Below are positions 22,624 through 31,792 of a DNA stretch of 64,000 nucleotides, in pieces (position 1 is the first letter of the stretch; the number at the start of each line of letters is the position of its first letter). Below the pieces are notes generated by a model. That model was not told the origin of the DNA. It saw only the letters and a program-made list of their open reading frames with translations, and made no database searches. Origin of the DNA: Streptomyces sp. VRA16 Mangrove soil (GTDB lineage: Bacteria > Actinomycetota > Actinomycetes > Streptomycetales > Streptomycetaceae); assembly GCF_017377775.1 (NCBI RefSeq), contig NZ_JAFVLN010000003.1:310001-374000 (forward strand), written 5' to 3'. The position numbers were made by a program, and so were the translations under genes.

Positions 22624-25600
22624 CGTTCGGCACGCTGCTCGTCGCGAACCGGGGCGAGATCGCCGCCCGCATCCTGCGCACCGCACGGGAGTTGGGCCTG
22701 CGCACGGTCGCGGTGTACTCCGACGCGGACCGCGACGCCCCGCACGTCCGCCTCGCCGACGAGGCGGTGCGGCTCGGTCCGGCGCCCGCCAAGGAGTCGT
22801 ACCTGGACGCCGACCTGGTGCTGAAGGCGGCGAAGGACACCGGCGCCGGGGCGATCCACCCCGGCTACGGCTTCCTCTCCGAGGACGCGGCCTTCGCGCG
22901 CCGCTGCGAGGACGCGGGCATCGTCTTCGTCGGCCCGGCCCCCGACCAGCTGGACCTGTTCGGCGCGAAGCACACGGCTCGGGCCGCGGCCGAGGCGGCG
23001 GGGGTGCCGCTGGCCCCCGGCACCGGCCTGCTCGCGGACGTCGACGAGGCGCTCGCGGCGGCCGCGGACATCGGCTACCCGGTGATGCTCAAGGCGACCG
23101 GCGGCGGAGGCGGCATCGGCATGTCGGCCTGCCGCACCCCCGAGGAGCTGCGCGACGCGTGGGAGCGGGTGCAGCGGGTGGCCGCGGCGTCGTTCACGTC
23201 GGCCGGCGTGTTCCTGGAGCGCCTGGTCGAGCACGCCCGCCATGTGGAGGTGCAGGTCTTCGGCGACGGCGCGGGCCGGGTCGTCACCTTCGGCGACCGC
23301 GACTGCTCGCTCCAGCGCCGCAACCAGAAGGTGGTGGAGGAGGCCCCGGCCCCGAATCTGCCCGACCACGTGCGCACCCGGCTGGCCGACTCCGCACGGG
23401 ACCTGTGCGCGAGCGTGGGCTACCGCTCGGCGGGCACGGTCGAGTTCGTCTACGACGCGGCGCGCGAGGAGGTGTACTTCCTGGAGGTCAACACCCGCCT
23501 CCAGGTGGAGCACCCGGTCACCGAGGAGATCTACGGGGTCGACCTCGTCGCCTGGATGCTGCGCCTGGCGCGGGGCGAGAGCGATGTCGTACGGGATCCG
23601 GGTCCGGCGCGCGGCCACGCGGTCGAGGCCCGCCTGTACGCGGAGGACCCCAGCCGTGAACACCGGCCCAGCGCGGGCCTGTTGACCCGGGTGGAGTTCC
23701 CGGCGGACGTCCGCGTCGACGGCTGGGTGGAGACGGGCACGGAGGTGACGACGGCGTACGACCCGATGCTGGCGAAGGTCATCGCGTCCGGCGCCGACCG
23801 TGCCGAGGCCCTCGCCGCCCTCGCCCGCGCGCTGGACGCCACCCGGGTGGACGGCATCGAGACGAACCTGGGCCTGGTCCGCGCGGCGCTCACCCAGCCC
23901 GACTTCGCGGCGGCGACCCACTCCACGGCATCGCTCGTGCAGGTCACCGACCCGACGCCGCGCATCGAGGTGCTGTCCGGCGGCACGCTCACCACGGTGC
24001 AGGACTGGCCGGGCCGGATCGGGCACTGGCAGGTCGGGGTGCCGCCGTGCGGCCCGATGGACGACCGCTCGTTCCGCCTCGGCAACCGGGCGCTCGGCAA
24101 CGACGAGGGCGTGCCCGGTCTCGAATGCACGCTCCAGGGGCCGGAGTTGAGGTTCACGCACGCCACGACGGTGTGCGTGACGGGAGCGCCCGCGGCGGTC
24201 TCGGTGGACGGCGCGCCGGTCCCCCAGTGGGAGCCGGTCACGGTCCCGCCGGGCGGCACCCTCACGGTCGGCGCGCCGACGGAACAGGGCCTGCGCACGT
24301 ACGTCCTGTTCGCGGGCGGCGGCCTCGACGTCCCCGCGTTCCTGGGCAGCGCGGCCACCTTCACGCTCGGCGGCTTCGGCGGCCACGGCGGGCGGGCGCT
24401 GCGCACGGGCGACGTCCTGCACGGCGGCGCGACCGCGCCCGGCGCGCCGGTCCCGCCCGCCGACCGCCCGCCCTTCACCAGCGCCTGGACGATCGGCGCC
24501 CTCGAAGGCCCGCACGCGGCACCGGAGTTCTTCACCGAGGAGGACATCCACGACTTCTACGCGGCCGACTGGAAGGTCCACTTCAACTCGGCCCGCACCG
24601 GCGTCCGCCTGGTCGGCCCCAAGCCGCGCTGGGCACGCACGGACGGCGGCGAGGCGGGCCTGCACCCCTCCAACATCCACGACACCCCGTACTCGGTGGG
24701 CGCCGTCGACTACACGGGAGACATGCCCGTGCTGCTCGGCCCGGACGGCCCGTCCCTGGGCGGCTTCGTCTGCCCGGCGACGGTCCGCACGGCCGAACGC
24801 TGGAAGCTGGGCCAGCTGCGCCCCGGCGACACGGTCCGCTTCGCCCCGATCACGACGACCGGCGCGCCCCGCGCCGACATCGTCGACGGCGGCGTCCTGG
24901 CCCGGGACGGCGACATCACGTACCGCCGCAGCGGCGACGACAACCTGCTCGTCGAGTTCGGCCCGATGCAGCTCGACCTGGCGCTGCGCATGCGGGTGCA
25001 CGCCCTGATGGAGGCGGTGGCGCAGGCCGGCCTGCCGGGCGTACGGGACCTGACCCCGGGCATCCGCTCCCTCCAGATCCAGACGGACCCGGCGACGACA
25101 CCCCAGTCCGAACTCCTGGCCCTGGTCCGGGTGTTGGCGACCACGCTCCCGCCGACCCACGAACTCACCGTGCCGTCCCGCACCGTCCACCTCCCCCTCT
25201 CCTGGGACGACCCGGCGACGCGCGAGGCGATCGAGCGGTACATGGCCGGGGTGCGCGACGACGCCCCGTGGTGCCCCTGGAACATCGAGTTCATCCGCCG
25301 CGTCAACGGCCTCGACTCGGTCGACGAGGTGTACGCGACGGTCTTCGACGCGGAGTACCTGGTCCTGGGCCTCGGCGACGTGTACCTGGGCGCCCCGGTG
25401 GCGACCCCGCTCGACCCGCGCCACCGCCTGGTCACGACGAAGTACAACCCGGCACGGACCTGGACCGCCGAGAACTCGGTCGGCATCGGCGGCGCGTATC
25501 TGTGCGTCTACGGGATGGAGGGCCCCGGCGGCTACCAGTTCGTGGGCCGTACGACGCAGGTGTGGTCGGGCTGGCAGCAGCGCGGCGCGTTCGAGCCCGG

Positions 25601-26129
25601 TGCCCCGTGGCTGCTGCGCTTCTTCGACCGGATCAAGTGGTACCCGGTCTCCCCCGAGGAACTCCTCGACCTGCGGGCGGACATCAAGTCGGGCCGCTTC
25701 GTGCCCCGCATCGAGGACGGCACGTTCTCCCTCGCCGACCACGAGGCGTTCTTGGCCCGCGAGGCGGAGTCGATCGCGGTGTTCCGGGAGCGCCAGAGCG
25801 CGGCGTTCACGGCGGAGCGGGACGCGTGGGAGGCGGCGGGCGAGTTCGAGCGCGCCGATGCGGCGGCGCAACCGGCACCACCGGCCGACGACCTGACGCT
25901 CCCGGAGGGCGCGGTCCTGATCGAGGCCGAATTCGCCGCTTCGGTCTGGCAGTTGAACGTGTCGGAAGGTGACACGGTCGAACCGGGTCAGCAACTCGTG
26001 GCGCTGGAGGCGATGAAGATGGAGTCACCGGTCCATGCGGCGACGGCCGGCCGCGTCCACCAGGTCCTCACCAAGGTGGGGGCCCAGGTGGAGCCGGGCA
26101 CGCCCTTGCTGGTCGTCGCCCCTCGATGA
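22620..26129 (+). CDS. Biotin-dependent urea/guanidine carboxylase
   Basis: This 1169-residue multidomain enzyme begins with biotin carboxylase at about 1-450 (LLVANRGEIAARI, ATP-grasp loop KATGGGGGIGM, EVNTRLQVEHPVTE). A carboxyltransferase made of AHS2/KipA- and AHS1/KipI-like parts spans about 460-1070, with a C-terminal biotinyl domain carrying EAMKME. The fused allophanate hydrolase of fungal urea amidolyase is absent and encoded by the next gene. Enzymes in operons with two DUF1989 proteins have been reassigned as guanidine carboxylases; sequence alone cannot exclude urea. ATG 22620 overlaps the previous stop by 4 nt. Confidence 0.93.
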   Translation: MTFGTLLVANRGEIAARILRTARELGLRTVAVYSDADRDAPHVRLADEAVRLGPAPAKESYLDADLVLKAAKDTGAGAIHPGYGFLSEDAAFARRCEDAGIVFVGPAPDQLDLFGAKHTARAAAEAAGVPLAPGTGLLADVDEALAAAADIGYPVMLKATGGGGGIGMSACRTPEELRDAWERVQRVAAASFTSAGVFLERLVEHARHVEVQVFGDGAGRVVTFGDRDCSLQRRNQKVVEEAPAPNLPDHVRTRLADSARDLCASVGYRSAGTVEFVYDAAREEVYFLEVNTRLQVEHPVTEEIYGVDLVAWMLRLARGESDVVRDPGPARGHAVEARLYAEDPSREHRPSAGLLTRVEFPADVRVDGWVETGTEVTTAYDPMLAKVIASGADRAEALAALARALDATRVDGIETNLGLVRAALTQPDFAAATHSTASLVQVTDPTPRIEVLSGGTLTTVQDWPGRIGHWQVGVPPCGPMDDRSFRLGNRALGNDEGVPGLECTLQGPELRFTHATTVCVTGAPAAVSVDGAPVPQWEPVTVPPGGTLTVGAPTEQGLRTYVLFAGGGLDVPAFLGSAATFTLGGFGGHGGRALRTGDVLHGGATAPGAPVPPADRPPFTSAWTIGALEGPHAAPEFFTEEDIHDFYAADWKVHFNSARTGVRLVGPKPRWARTDGGEAGLHPSNIHDTPYSVGAVDYTGDMPVLLGPDGPSLGGFVCPATVRTAERWKLGQLRPGDTVRFAPITTTGAPRADIVDGGVLARDGDITYRRSGDDNLLVEFGPMQLDLALRMRVHALMEAVAQAGLPGVRDLTPGIRSLQIQTDPATTPQSELLALVRVLATTLPPTHELTVPSRTVHLPLSWDDPATREAIERYMAGVRDDAPWCPWNIEFIRRVNGLDSVDEVYATVFDAEYLVLGLGDVYLGAPVATPLDPRHRLVTTKYNPARTWTAENSVGIGGAYLCVYGMEGPGGYQFVGRTTQVWSGWQQRGAFEPGAPWLLRFFDRIKWYPVSPEELLDLRADIKSGRFVPRIEDGTFSLADHEAFLAREAESIAVFRERQSAAFTAERDAWEAAGEFERADAAAQPAPPADDLTLPEGAVLIEAEFAASVWQLNVSEGDTVEPGQQLVALEAMKMESPVHAATAGRVHQVLTKVGAQVEPGTPLLVVAPR

Positions 26130-26187
26130 CGCCCGTTGCGTGTGCCCACCCTCTCCCTCTTCCTCTCCCCTCCCCCAGGAGCCCGCG

Positions 26188-27843
26188 ATGCCATCGACCG
26201 TCACCAGAGTCCGCACCGCGTACGCCCGTATCGCCGAGACCGACCGCCCCGAGATCTGGATCGACCTGCGCCCCCAGGCGGACGCCGAGGCGGAGGCGGC
26301 CGCCCTGGACGCCCGGGTCGCGGCGGGCGAACACCTGCCGCTCGCCGGACACCTGCTGGCGGTGAAGGGCAACATCGACGTCGCGGGCCTGCCCACGACA
26401 GCGGGCTGCCCCGCCTACGCGTACACGCCGACCGCCGACGCCCCCGCGGTGGCCCGCCTGCGAGCGGCCGGCGCCCTCGTCCTCGGCACCACGAACCTCG
26501 ACCAGTTCGCCACCGGCCTGGTCGGCACCCGCTCCCCGTACGGCGCGGTCCGCAACGCCCACGACCCGGCCCGCGTCAGCGGCGGTTCGAGCGCGGGATC
26601 GGCCGTCGCCGTGGCGCTCGGCATCGCCGACCTGGCACTCGGCACGGACACGGCGGGCTCCGGCCGCGTCCCCGCCGCCCTGAACGGCATCGTCGGCCTC
26701 AAGCCGACCTACGGCGTCGTCCCCACCGAGGGCGTGGTCCCGGCCTGCGCCTCCCTGGACTGCGTGACCGTCTTCGCCCGTACGCTCCCGGAGGCGGAAC
26801 GCGCCCTGTCCTTCATGTCGGACCCGGCACCGGCGGCGCCGGCGCGCACCCCCGGCCCGTGGCGGGTGGCGATCCCGCACGCACACCACCTCGAGGACCT
26901 GCCCCCGGGCTGGGCGGCGGCGTTCGAGGAGGCGACGCGGGAACTGCGCCGGTCCGGGGCGGAGCTGCACCGGATCGACATCGCGCCGTTCGTCGACGCG
27001 GCGGCGATGCTCTACGAGGGCGCCTTCGTGGCGGAGCGCTACACGGCAGTGGGCTCTTTCATCGACAAAGCGACCGAGACGGACCCGGCCACCCTCGACC
27101 CGACCGTGGCGGGCATCATCAGGGGCGCCCGCGACATCCCGGCGCACGCCCTCTTCGCGGACCAGGCCCGCCTGGCACACCTGCGGACCACGGCCCTGGC
27201 CCGCCTCGCCGAGGTGGACGCGGACGCCCTGCTCCTGCCCACGACGACGGCCCACCCGACCCTCGCCGAGGTCGCGGCGGACCCGCTCGGCATCAATGCC
27301 CGCCTGGGCCGCTTCACCAACTCCACGAACCTGTTCGGCCTGTGCGCGGCGGCGGTCCCGGCCGGCACGGTGAACGGCCTCCCGTTCGGCGTGATGCTCA
27401 TCGGCGCGGCCCACACGGACACCCGCCTCCCGCGCATCGCGCAGGCCCTGACCGACCCACCGACGCGCATCGCGGTCTTCGGCGCCCATCTGACGGGCAT
27501 GCCGTTGAACGGTGAGCTCCTGGCCCTGGGCGCGGAGTTGGACCGCACGACGACAACGGCGGCGGTCTACCGCCTCCACGCCCTGGACACGGTCCCGCCG
27601 AAGCCGGGCCTGGTCCACGTGGGCGCGGAGTCCGGGGCCGAGATCGACACGGAGGTCTGGCGCATCCCGGCGGCCGGCCTGGGCCACCTCCTGACGGCGC
27701 TCCCCCGCCCCATGACACTCGGCCGCGTCACCCTGAAGGACGGCACGGAACTCCCGGGCTTCCTGTGCGAACCGGAGGCCCTGACGAAAGCGAAGGACAT
27801 CACGCCTTACGCATCCTGGCGCCGCTACATGGAAGCCCCGTAA
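26188..27843 (+). CDS. atzF: Allophanate hydrolase
   Basis: This 551-residue amidase-signature enzyme has the Ser-cisSer-Lys triad: Lys in AVKGNIDVAG, the cis-Ser in SGGSSAGSA and the nucleophile in TDTAGSGRVPA. A C-terminal allophanate-hydrolase domain (about 440-551; KPGLVHVGAESG, VWRIPAAGLGHLL, GFLCEPEAL) is the second catalytic lobe. It converts allophanate to ammonia and CO2, the last step of the pathway. ATG 26188 has CAGGAG upstream, 58 bp after the carboxylase. Its TAA is followed immediately by an intergenic repeat. Confidence 0.92.
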   Translation: MPSTVTRVRTAYARIAETDRPEIWIDLRPQADAEAEAAALDARVAAGEHLPLAGHLLAVKGNIDVAGLPTTAGCPAYAYTPTADAPAVARLRAAGALVLGTTNLDQFATGLVGTRSPYGAVRNAHDPARVSGGSSAGSAVAVALGIADLALGTDTAGSGRVPAALNGIVGLKPTYGVVPTEGVVPACASLDCVTVFARTLPEAERALSFMSDPAPAAPARTPGPWRVAIPHAHHLEDLPPGWAAAFEEATRELRRSGAELHRIDIAPFVDAAAMLYEGAFVAERYTAVGSFIDKATETDPATLDPTVAGIIRGARDIPAHALFADQARLAHLRTTALARLAEVDADALLLPTTTAHPTLAEVAADPLGINARLGRFTNSTNLFGLCAAAVPAGTVNGLPFGVMLIGAAHTDTRLPRIAQALTDPPTRIAVFGAHLTGMPLNGELLALGAELDRTTTTAAVYRLHALDTVPPKPGLVHVGAESGAEIDTEVWRIPAAGLGHLLTALPRPMTLGRVTLKDGTELPGFLCEPEALTKAKDITPYASWRRYMEAP

Positions 27844-27975
27844 GGGGCGCGGGGAACGGCGCGAGCAACACACCACGCACCGATACCCGACAACGAGACG
27901 CGTAGAGGGGGTCTGGGGGCACAGCTTCCCCAGGGATCGGGACGGGAACGGGCGGCGGGGGTGACTCCACAAGCC
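27844..27975 (+). repeat. Stop-codon-linked intergenic repeat, copy 2
   Basis: GGGGCGCGGGGAACGGCGCG starts on the base after the TAA of the allophanate hydrolase, followed by 'AACGAGACGCG', a GGGGGTC-hairpin, 'AGGGATCGGGACGGGAA' and a GGCGGCGGGGG tail. The order and spacing match copy 1 at 541-665. The internal hairpin may act as a terminator. Confidence 0.78.
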
Positions 27976-28008
27976 GCCCGCCCCCACCCACCGAAACCCG
28001 CCCGCCCC

Positions 28009-30816
28009 TCACCCCACGGACGAGTAGGCCACAACCCCGCGCAGCACGGCGTCCACGGCCTTCCGCGCGTTGCGCGCCACCGTGGACCCCTCGGTGGGAG
28101 CCGCCGCGGCGATCTGCCCCAGCACATCGATCACCTGCTTGCACCACCGCACGAAGTCCCCGGCCGGCATCTCCGCCTCGCGCAGCACTTCGTCGAGCCC
28201 CTTCCCGGAGGCCCACTCGTACACGGCCCAGGCGAACCCGAGATCGGGCTCGCGCTGCCCGACCCCCTCGGCCTGATTGATCCGGAACTCCTCTTCAAGG
28301 GCGTCGAGCCGGCCCCAGATCCGCACCATCTCACCGAGCGCGGCCTTGGCCTTCCCGGACGGCACCTTGGGCGCGAGCGCATCGTCGCCGACCCGCGCCT
28401 CGAACACCAACGCCGAGACGCACGCCGCGAGTTCAGCCGGTTCCAGGCCCTCCCAGACCCCGTCCCGCAGGCACTCACTGGCGAGCAGGTCGAGCTCGCC
28501 GTACAACCGGGCGAGCCGCTTCCCGTGCTCGGTGACCTCGTCGCCGCGCAGATAGTCCATCTCGGTCAGCAGCTTCACGATGCGGTCGAAGGTCCGCGCG
28601 ATCGTGTTCGTCCGCCCCTCGATGCGGCGCTCCAGCTGCGCGGTGTCCCGCCGCAGCCGGTGGTAGCGCTCGGCCCACCGCGCGTGGTCCTCCCGCTCGT
28701 CGCAGCCGTGGCAGGGGTGGGCCCGCAACTCGGCGCGCAGCCGTGCGATCTCGCGGTCGTCGGCGGCCGGTGCCCGGCCCTTCTTGTGCCGGTCGGGCAC
28801 GATGTGCCCGGCCTTGGTCCGCAGGGCCGACGCGAGGTCCCGCCGCGACTGCGGCGAGCGCGGATTGAACGACTTGGGGATCCGCATCCGCTCCAGCGCC
28901 TCGACCGGCACCGGGAAGTCGATCGAGGCGAGCCGCTTGACCTGCCGCTCGGCGGTCAGTACCAGCGGCCGGGGGCCGTCGTGGTGCTCGAACCCCCGGT
29001 GCCCGTTGGACCGGCCCGCGGGCAGCCCGGGGTCGAGCACGAGCGCGAGGCCCGCGAACTTGCCGGTCGGCACGTGGATGACGTCGCCGGGCTTGAGCTT
29101 CTCCAGCGCGGCCGCCGCCTGCGCCCTGCGCTGCGCGACGCCCTGCTTGGCGAGCTCGGTCTCGCGGTCCTTGAGCTCGCGCCGCAGCCGCGCGTACTCC
29201 TCGAAGTCCCCGAGGTGGCAGGTCATGGACTCCTTGTAGCCCTCAAGACCCTCCTCGTTCTTCTGGACCTGCCGCGAGATCCCGACGACCGAGCGGTCGG
29301 CCTGGAACTGCGCGAAGGAGGTCTCCAGGAGTTCGCGCGAGCGGTGCCGCCCGAACTGCTCCACGAGATTGACCGCCATGTTGTACGACGGCTTGAAGCT
29401 GGACCGCAGCGGATACGTCCGCGTACCGGCGAGCCCGGCCAGGTGCTCGGGGCTGAAGCCGCGCTGCCACAGCACCACGGCATGGCCCTCGACGTCGATG
29501 CCGCGCCGCCCGGCACGCCCCGTCAGCTGGGTGTACTCGCCCGGGGTGATGTCGGCGTGCTGCTCGCCGTTCCACTTGACGAGCTTCTCCAACACCACGG
29601 ACCGCGCGGGCATGTTGATCCCGAGAGCCAGTGTCTCCGTGGCGAAGACGGCCTTCACCAGGCCGCGCACGAACAGCTCCTCCACGACCTCCTTGAAGGT
29701 CGGCAGCATGCCCGCGTGGTGGGCGGCGATGCCCCGCTCCAGGCCCTCCAGCCACTCGTAGTACCCGAGGACGTGCAGGTCCTCGTCCGGGATCGAGGCG
29801 GTGCGCGCCTCGACGATCTCCCTGACCCTGGCCCGCGCCTCCTCGTCGTTCAGCCGCAGGCCCGCGTACAGGCACTGCTGCACGGCGGCCTCGCAGGCCG
29901 CGCGGCTGAAGATGAACGTGATGGCGGGCAGCAGCCCCTCGGAGTCGAGCCGCTCGATGACCTCGGGGCGGCCCGGCGTCCAGATCCGGGACCGCTGTCT
30001 GCGCTCCCGCTCCCGGTCGGCCTCCCGCATGTTCCGCCCGCGCCGCCGGTCCTGGTAGGAGGGGCGGCTGGCCTCCATGCGCGCCATGCGTGTGAGGTCG
30101 GGGTTGACGGCCTTCTTGCTGCCCTCCCCCTCCTCGAAGAGGTCGTACATCCGGCGCCCGGCGAGCACGTGCTGGAACAGCGGCACGGGCCGGTGCTCGG
30201 AGACGATCACCTCGGTGTCGCCCCGGACGGTGTCCAGCCAGTCGCCGAACTCCTCCGCGTTCGACACCGTCGCCGACAGGGAGACCAGCGTCACGGACTC
30301 CTGGAGGTGGATGATCACCTCTTCCCAGACGGCGCCCCGGAACCGGTCGGAGAGGTAGTGCACCTCGTCCATGACCACGTATCCGAGGTTGATCAGCGCC
30401 TGCGAGCCCGCGTACAGCATGTTGCGCAGCACCTCGGTGGTCATGACGACCACCGGCGCATCGCTGTTCACACTGTTGTCGCCGGTCAGCAGGCCGACCT
30501 TGTCGGAGCCGTACCGCTTCGAGAGGTCCTGGTACTTCTGGTTCGACAGCGCCTTGATGGGTGTCGTGTAGAAACACTTCTTGCCCTGCTGGAGGGCGAG
30601 GTGGACGGCGAACTCGCCGACGATCGTCTTGCCGGAGCCGGTGGGTGCGGCCACCAGGACGCCCTTGCCTGCCTCCAGCGCCTTGCACGCCTCGATCTGG
30701 AAGGGGTCGAGGCCGAAGTCGTACATCTCGCGGAAGGACGCGAGCGCGGTGGCCTGCTCGGCGGCCCGCTTACGGGATGCCGCATACCGCTCGGCCGGTG
30801 AGAGGTCCTCTGTCAT
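28009..30816 (-). CDS. helY: DEAD/DEAH RNA helicase, Ski2/Mtr4-like (HelY family)
   Basis: This 935-residue protein has motif I APTGSGKT, Ia TTPIKALSNQKY, DEVH box (VVMDEVHYLSDRFRG), motif III LSATVSN and motif VI QLTGRAGRRG; a C-terminal helical domain resembles the Ski2/HelY exosome-helicase region. A Cys pair (CHGCDE) occurs near residue 700. Probably remodels structured RNA during decay. I chose ATG 30816 rather than the longer frame to 30939 because homology starts just after it; the alternative overlaps the lipid kinase. It is last in a run of minus-strand genes down from PafB. Confidence 0.92.
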   Translation of the reverse strand: MTEDLSPAERYAASRKRAAEQATALASFREMYDFGLDPFQIEACKALEAGKGVLVAAPTGSGKTIVGEFAVHLALQQGKKCFYTTPIKALSNQKYQDLSKRYGSDKVGLLTGDNSVNSDAPVVVMTTEVLRNMLYAGSQALINLGYVVMDEVHYLSDRFRGAVWEEVIIHLQESVTLVSLSATVSNAEEFGDWLDTVRGDTEVIVSEHRPVPLFQHVLAGRRMYDLFEEGEGSKKAVNPDLTRMARMEASRPSYQDRRRGRNMREADRERERRQRSRIWTPGRPEVIERLDSEGLLPAITFIFSRAACEAAVQQCLYAGLRLNDEEARARVREIVEARTASIPDEDLHVLGYYEWLEGLERGIAAHHAGMLPTFKEVVEELFVRGLVKAVFATETLALGINMPARSVVLEKLVKWNGEQHADITPGEYTQLTGRAGRRGIDVEGHAVVLWQRGFSPEHLAGLAGTRTYPLRSSFKPSYNMAVNLVEQFGRHRSRELLETSFAQFQADRSVVGISRQVQKNEEGLEGYKESMTCHLGDFEEYARLRRELKDRETELAKQGVAQRRAQAAAALEKLKPGDVIHVPTGKFAGLALVLDPGLPAGRSNGHRGFEHHDGPRPLVLTAERQVKRLASIDFPVPVEALERMRIPKSFNPRSPQSRRDLASALRTKAGHIVPDRHKKGRAPAADDREIARLRAELRAHPCHGCDEREDHARWAERYHRLRRDTAQLERRIEGRTNTIARTFDRIVKLLTEMDYLRGDEVTEHGKRLARLYGELDLLASECLRDGVWEGLEPAELAACVSALVFEARVGDDALAPKVPSGKAKAALGEMVRIWGRLDALEEEFRINQAEGVGQREPDLGFAWAVYEWASGKGLDEVLREAEMPAGDFVRWCKQVIDVLGQIAAAAPTEGSTVARNARKAVDAVLRGVVAYSSVG

Positions 30817-30859
30817 CGTGCTTTCGAGCCTACCGGCCGCCACTGACAACGGACGATCA

Positions 30860-31750
30860 TTATCCGGTAAGGACCCGCACGGCTCCTGGTACGCACTCGG
30901 CGACCAGGGGAAGCCCTCCGACCGGTTCCCCGTCTGCATACGCGGTGATCCCTTCCGCGACCAGCTCGACCCGCGCCGCCCGGTACACGCTGACCACGGG
31001 GTGGGTGAGATGGGTGCCTTTGTAGACGCGCGGAAAGACCCGCAACAGTGTCGTACGGGAGCATTCCCCGACCACGGTCACGTCGAACAGTCCGTCGTCC
31101 ATCACCGCATCGGCGCAGATCCGCATGCCGCCCCCGTACGAGGTCCCGTTCCCGACGGCGACGAGGGTGGCCGCGACCTCCCGTACCTCACCGTCGCCCA
31201 GGGTCAGCCGGAACGGCACCGCCTTGAAGGTGGCCAGCTCGGCCACGATCGCCAGGTCGTACTTGAAGCGGCCCAGCGGCAGCCGCATCCGGTTGCCGCG
31301 GTCGTTGACGCGGGAGTCGAAGCCGGAGGCGAGCACGGTGCCGAACCAGTGGTCGCCGATCCGGCCGAGGTCGATCTCGCGTGGCGTCGAGCCCTTGAGC
31401 GCCCCGGCGACGAGGGCGCCCGCGGCGGCCGGCTCACGTATCGGCAGGCCGAGGGAGCGCGCGAAGTCGTTGCCGGTGCCGACCGCGACGATCCCGAGCG
31501 GGGTCGCCGTTCCCGCGACGGCCTGCAGCGCGAGATTGACGAGCCCGTCGCCGCCGACCGCCACCAGGGCCCCGGTTCCCTCCCGCACCGCGGCACGCGC
31601 GCGTGCGAGGGCGTCGGCGGCGTCCTCACCGATGACGGTCCGTACGGAGAACCCGGCGGCCCGCAACGCGGAAGCGGCCGGCTGCGCAGCACCTGCGCCC
31701 CGGCCGCGTCCCGCGGTGGGATTGACGAAGAGGGTGATCTCACTGCTCAC
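30860..31750 (-). CDS. Diacylglycerol kinase-like lipid kinase (YegS/DgkB family)
   Basis: This 296-residue protein opens with LFVNPTAGRGRG, contains the catalytic GGDGLVNLALQAV and GTGNDFARSLGLP motifs, and ends in the beta-rich lipid-kinase domain with DGEPVGGLPLVAE. It phosphorylates diacylglycerol or a related lipid at the cytoplasmic face of the membrane. GTG start at 31750, 42 bp after tatC. Confidence 0.9.
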   Translation of the reverse strand: MSSEITLFVNPTAGRGRGAGAAQPAASALRAAGFSVRTVIGEDAADALARARAAVREGTGALVAVGGDGLVNLALQAVAGTATPLGIVAVGTGNDFARSLGLPIREPAAAGALVAGALKGSTPREIDLGRIGDHWFGTVLASGFDSRVNDRGNRMRLPLGRFKYDLAIVAELATFKAVPFRLTLGDGEVREVAATLVAVGNGTSYGGGMRICADAVMDDGLFDVTVVGECSRTTLLRVFPRVYKGTHLTHPVVSVYRAARVELVAEGITAYADGEPVGGLPLVAECVPGAVRVLTG

Positions 31751-31792
31751 GGCCGGACCTTAACAACCGGCCCGGCCCGAGCAGGAGTTACC

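Noticed and set aside
22326..25994. 1222-residue open frame opposite the carboxylase
   Set aside because: It is an antisense shadow of the carboxylase, Arg/His/Gly-rich with no recognisable domain; long shadow frames are normal at this GC content.
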